Below, in pieces: positions 63,849-64,000 of a stretch of DNA of 64,000 nucleotides. The position numbers and the translations under genes were made by a program. Origin of the DNA: Chitinophaga ginsengisoli (GTDB taxonomy: Bacteria; Bacteroidota; Bacteroidia; Chitinophagales; Chitinophagaceae); assembly GCF_003014595.1 (NCBI RefSeq), contig NZ_PYGK01000001.1, positions 864,820-928,819 of the forward strand. The letters run 5' to 3'. The first letter of the stretch is position 1; the number at the start of each line of letters is the position of its first letter. The notes beneath the pieces were generated by a model. That model saw nothing but the letters and a program-made list of their open reading frames with translations, was not told the DNA's origin and did no database searches.

Positions 63849-63858
63849 TAACGTTTTA

Positions 63859-63917
63859 TTCTTACCGTTTTCTTACCTGTTTTTGACCTCATTCTTACAC
63901 CAGAGGTGTTTTCTTAC
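63859..63917 (+). promoter_or_regulatory. TTCTTAC direct repeats, candidate regulator binding sites
   Basis: TTCTTAC occurs four times, at 63859, 63870, 63892 and 63911, with spacings of 11, 22 and 19 bp; further CCTTAC copies follow near 63957 and 63968. Direct repeats at one- and two-turn spacing suit an OmpR-type regulator. The rest of the tail is AT-rich; a -7 box lies at 63983. Confidence 0.5.
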
Positions 63918-63982
63918 AACATTTTTACTTTTTTTTTAAGTTCCTTTTAACTGGCCCTTACCTGTTCCTTACCTCGTGCTGG

Positions 63983-63990
63983 TAGTTTTG
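63983..63990 (+). promoter_or_regulatory. -7 box near the right edge
   Basis: TAGTTTTG matches TAnnTTTG and lies about 70 bp after the last TTCTTAC repeat. Its gene would start outside the window. Confidence 0.4.
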
Positions 63991-64000
63991 CATTAAAAGA

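Overview
The window looks like chromosomal DNA of a member of the Bacteroidota, probably a Chitinophaga-like genus. Four things point there. Promoters follow the Bacteroidota pattern (TTG, about 19 nt, TAnnTTTG) and Shine-Dalgarno sites are scarce. The protein set fits: an OmpP/OprO-type porin beside PhoR/PhoB, a TonB-dependent receptor with a carboxypeptidase-like N-domain, RprY-like regulators, DUF3857/transglutaminase, DUF4293 and DUF3108 proteins. The F-type ATP synthase genes are in B-E-F-H-A order with a long N-terminal extension on subunit a. Gene density is that of a housekeeping region. I found no rRNA, tRNA, CRISPR array, transposase or prophage genes.

Layout. 1-430: repeat-rich, non-coding (degenerate REP-like units, then a ~130 bp imperfect palindrome). 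0.5-3 kb: 3-oxoadipyl-CoA thiolase, a structured intergenic region carrying a diverged fragment of the uvrA 5' end, and an ECF sigma factor. 3-12.5 kb: uvrA, a DUF4293 membrane protein, NADP-type malic enzyme, a protein with a kinase-like residue pattern, MlaE/MlaF-type ABC transporter, sucD. 12.7-28 kb: giant alpha-2-macroglobulin-like protein, an AAA ATPase/HNH nuclease pair resembling Septu (PtuAB) defence, esterase plus FtsX-type permease, FAD oxidoreductase, aspS. 28-37 kb: glucosaminidase, an SGNH-SGNH-MBOAT operon probably for envelope O-acetylation, porin, phoR/phoB, DUF1003. 37-45 kb: secreted protein with a caspase-like His/Cys pattern, ABC exporter, large TPR/DUF3857/transglutaminase protein. 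45-49.5 kb: ATP synthase genes without atpG. 49.6-57.6 kb: TonB receptor and a small periplasmic partner, LCMT-like methyltransferase, pdxA, rsmA, 2-hydroxyacid dehydrogenase, greA, HIT protein. 57.6-64 kb: response regulator, ruvC, LPG-synthase-like membrane protein, DUF3108 protein, second orphan response regulator, then an OmpR-type regulator/kinase pair followed by a cluster of direct repeats that look like its binding sites.

The most interesting items are the AAA/HNH pair (18958-20978), the secreted caspase-like protein (37094-39301), the kinase-like protein beside MlaEF (8857-9888), the two-SGNH O-acetylation module (28645-32799), and the uvrA-derived fragment joined to a structured intergenic RNA-like region (1790-2085). 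All functional calls come from reading motifs by eye; no database search was run.
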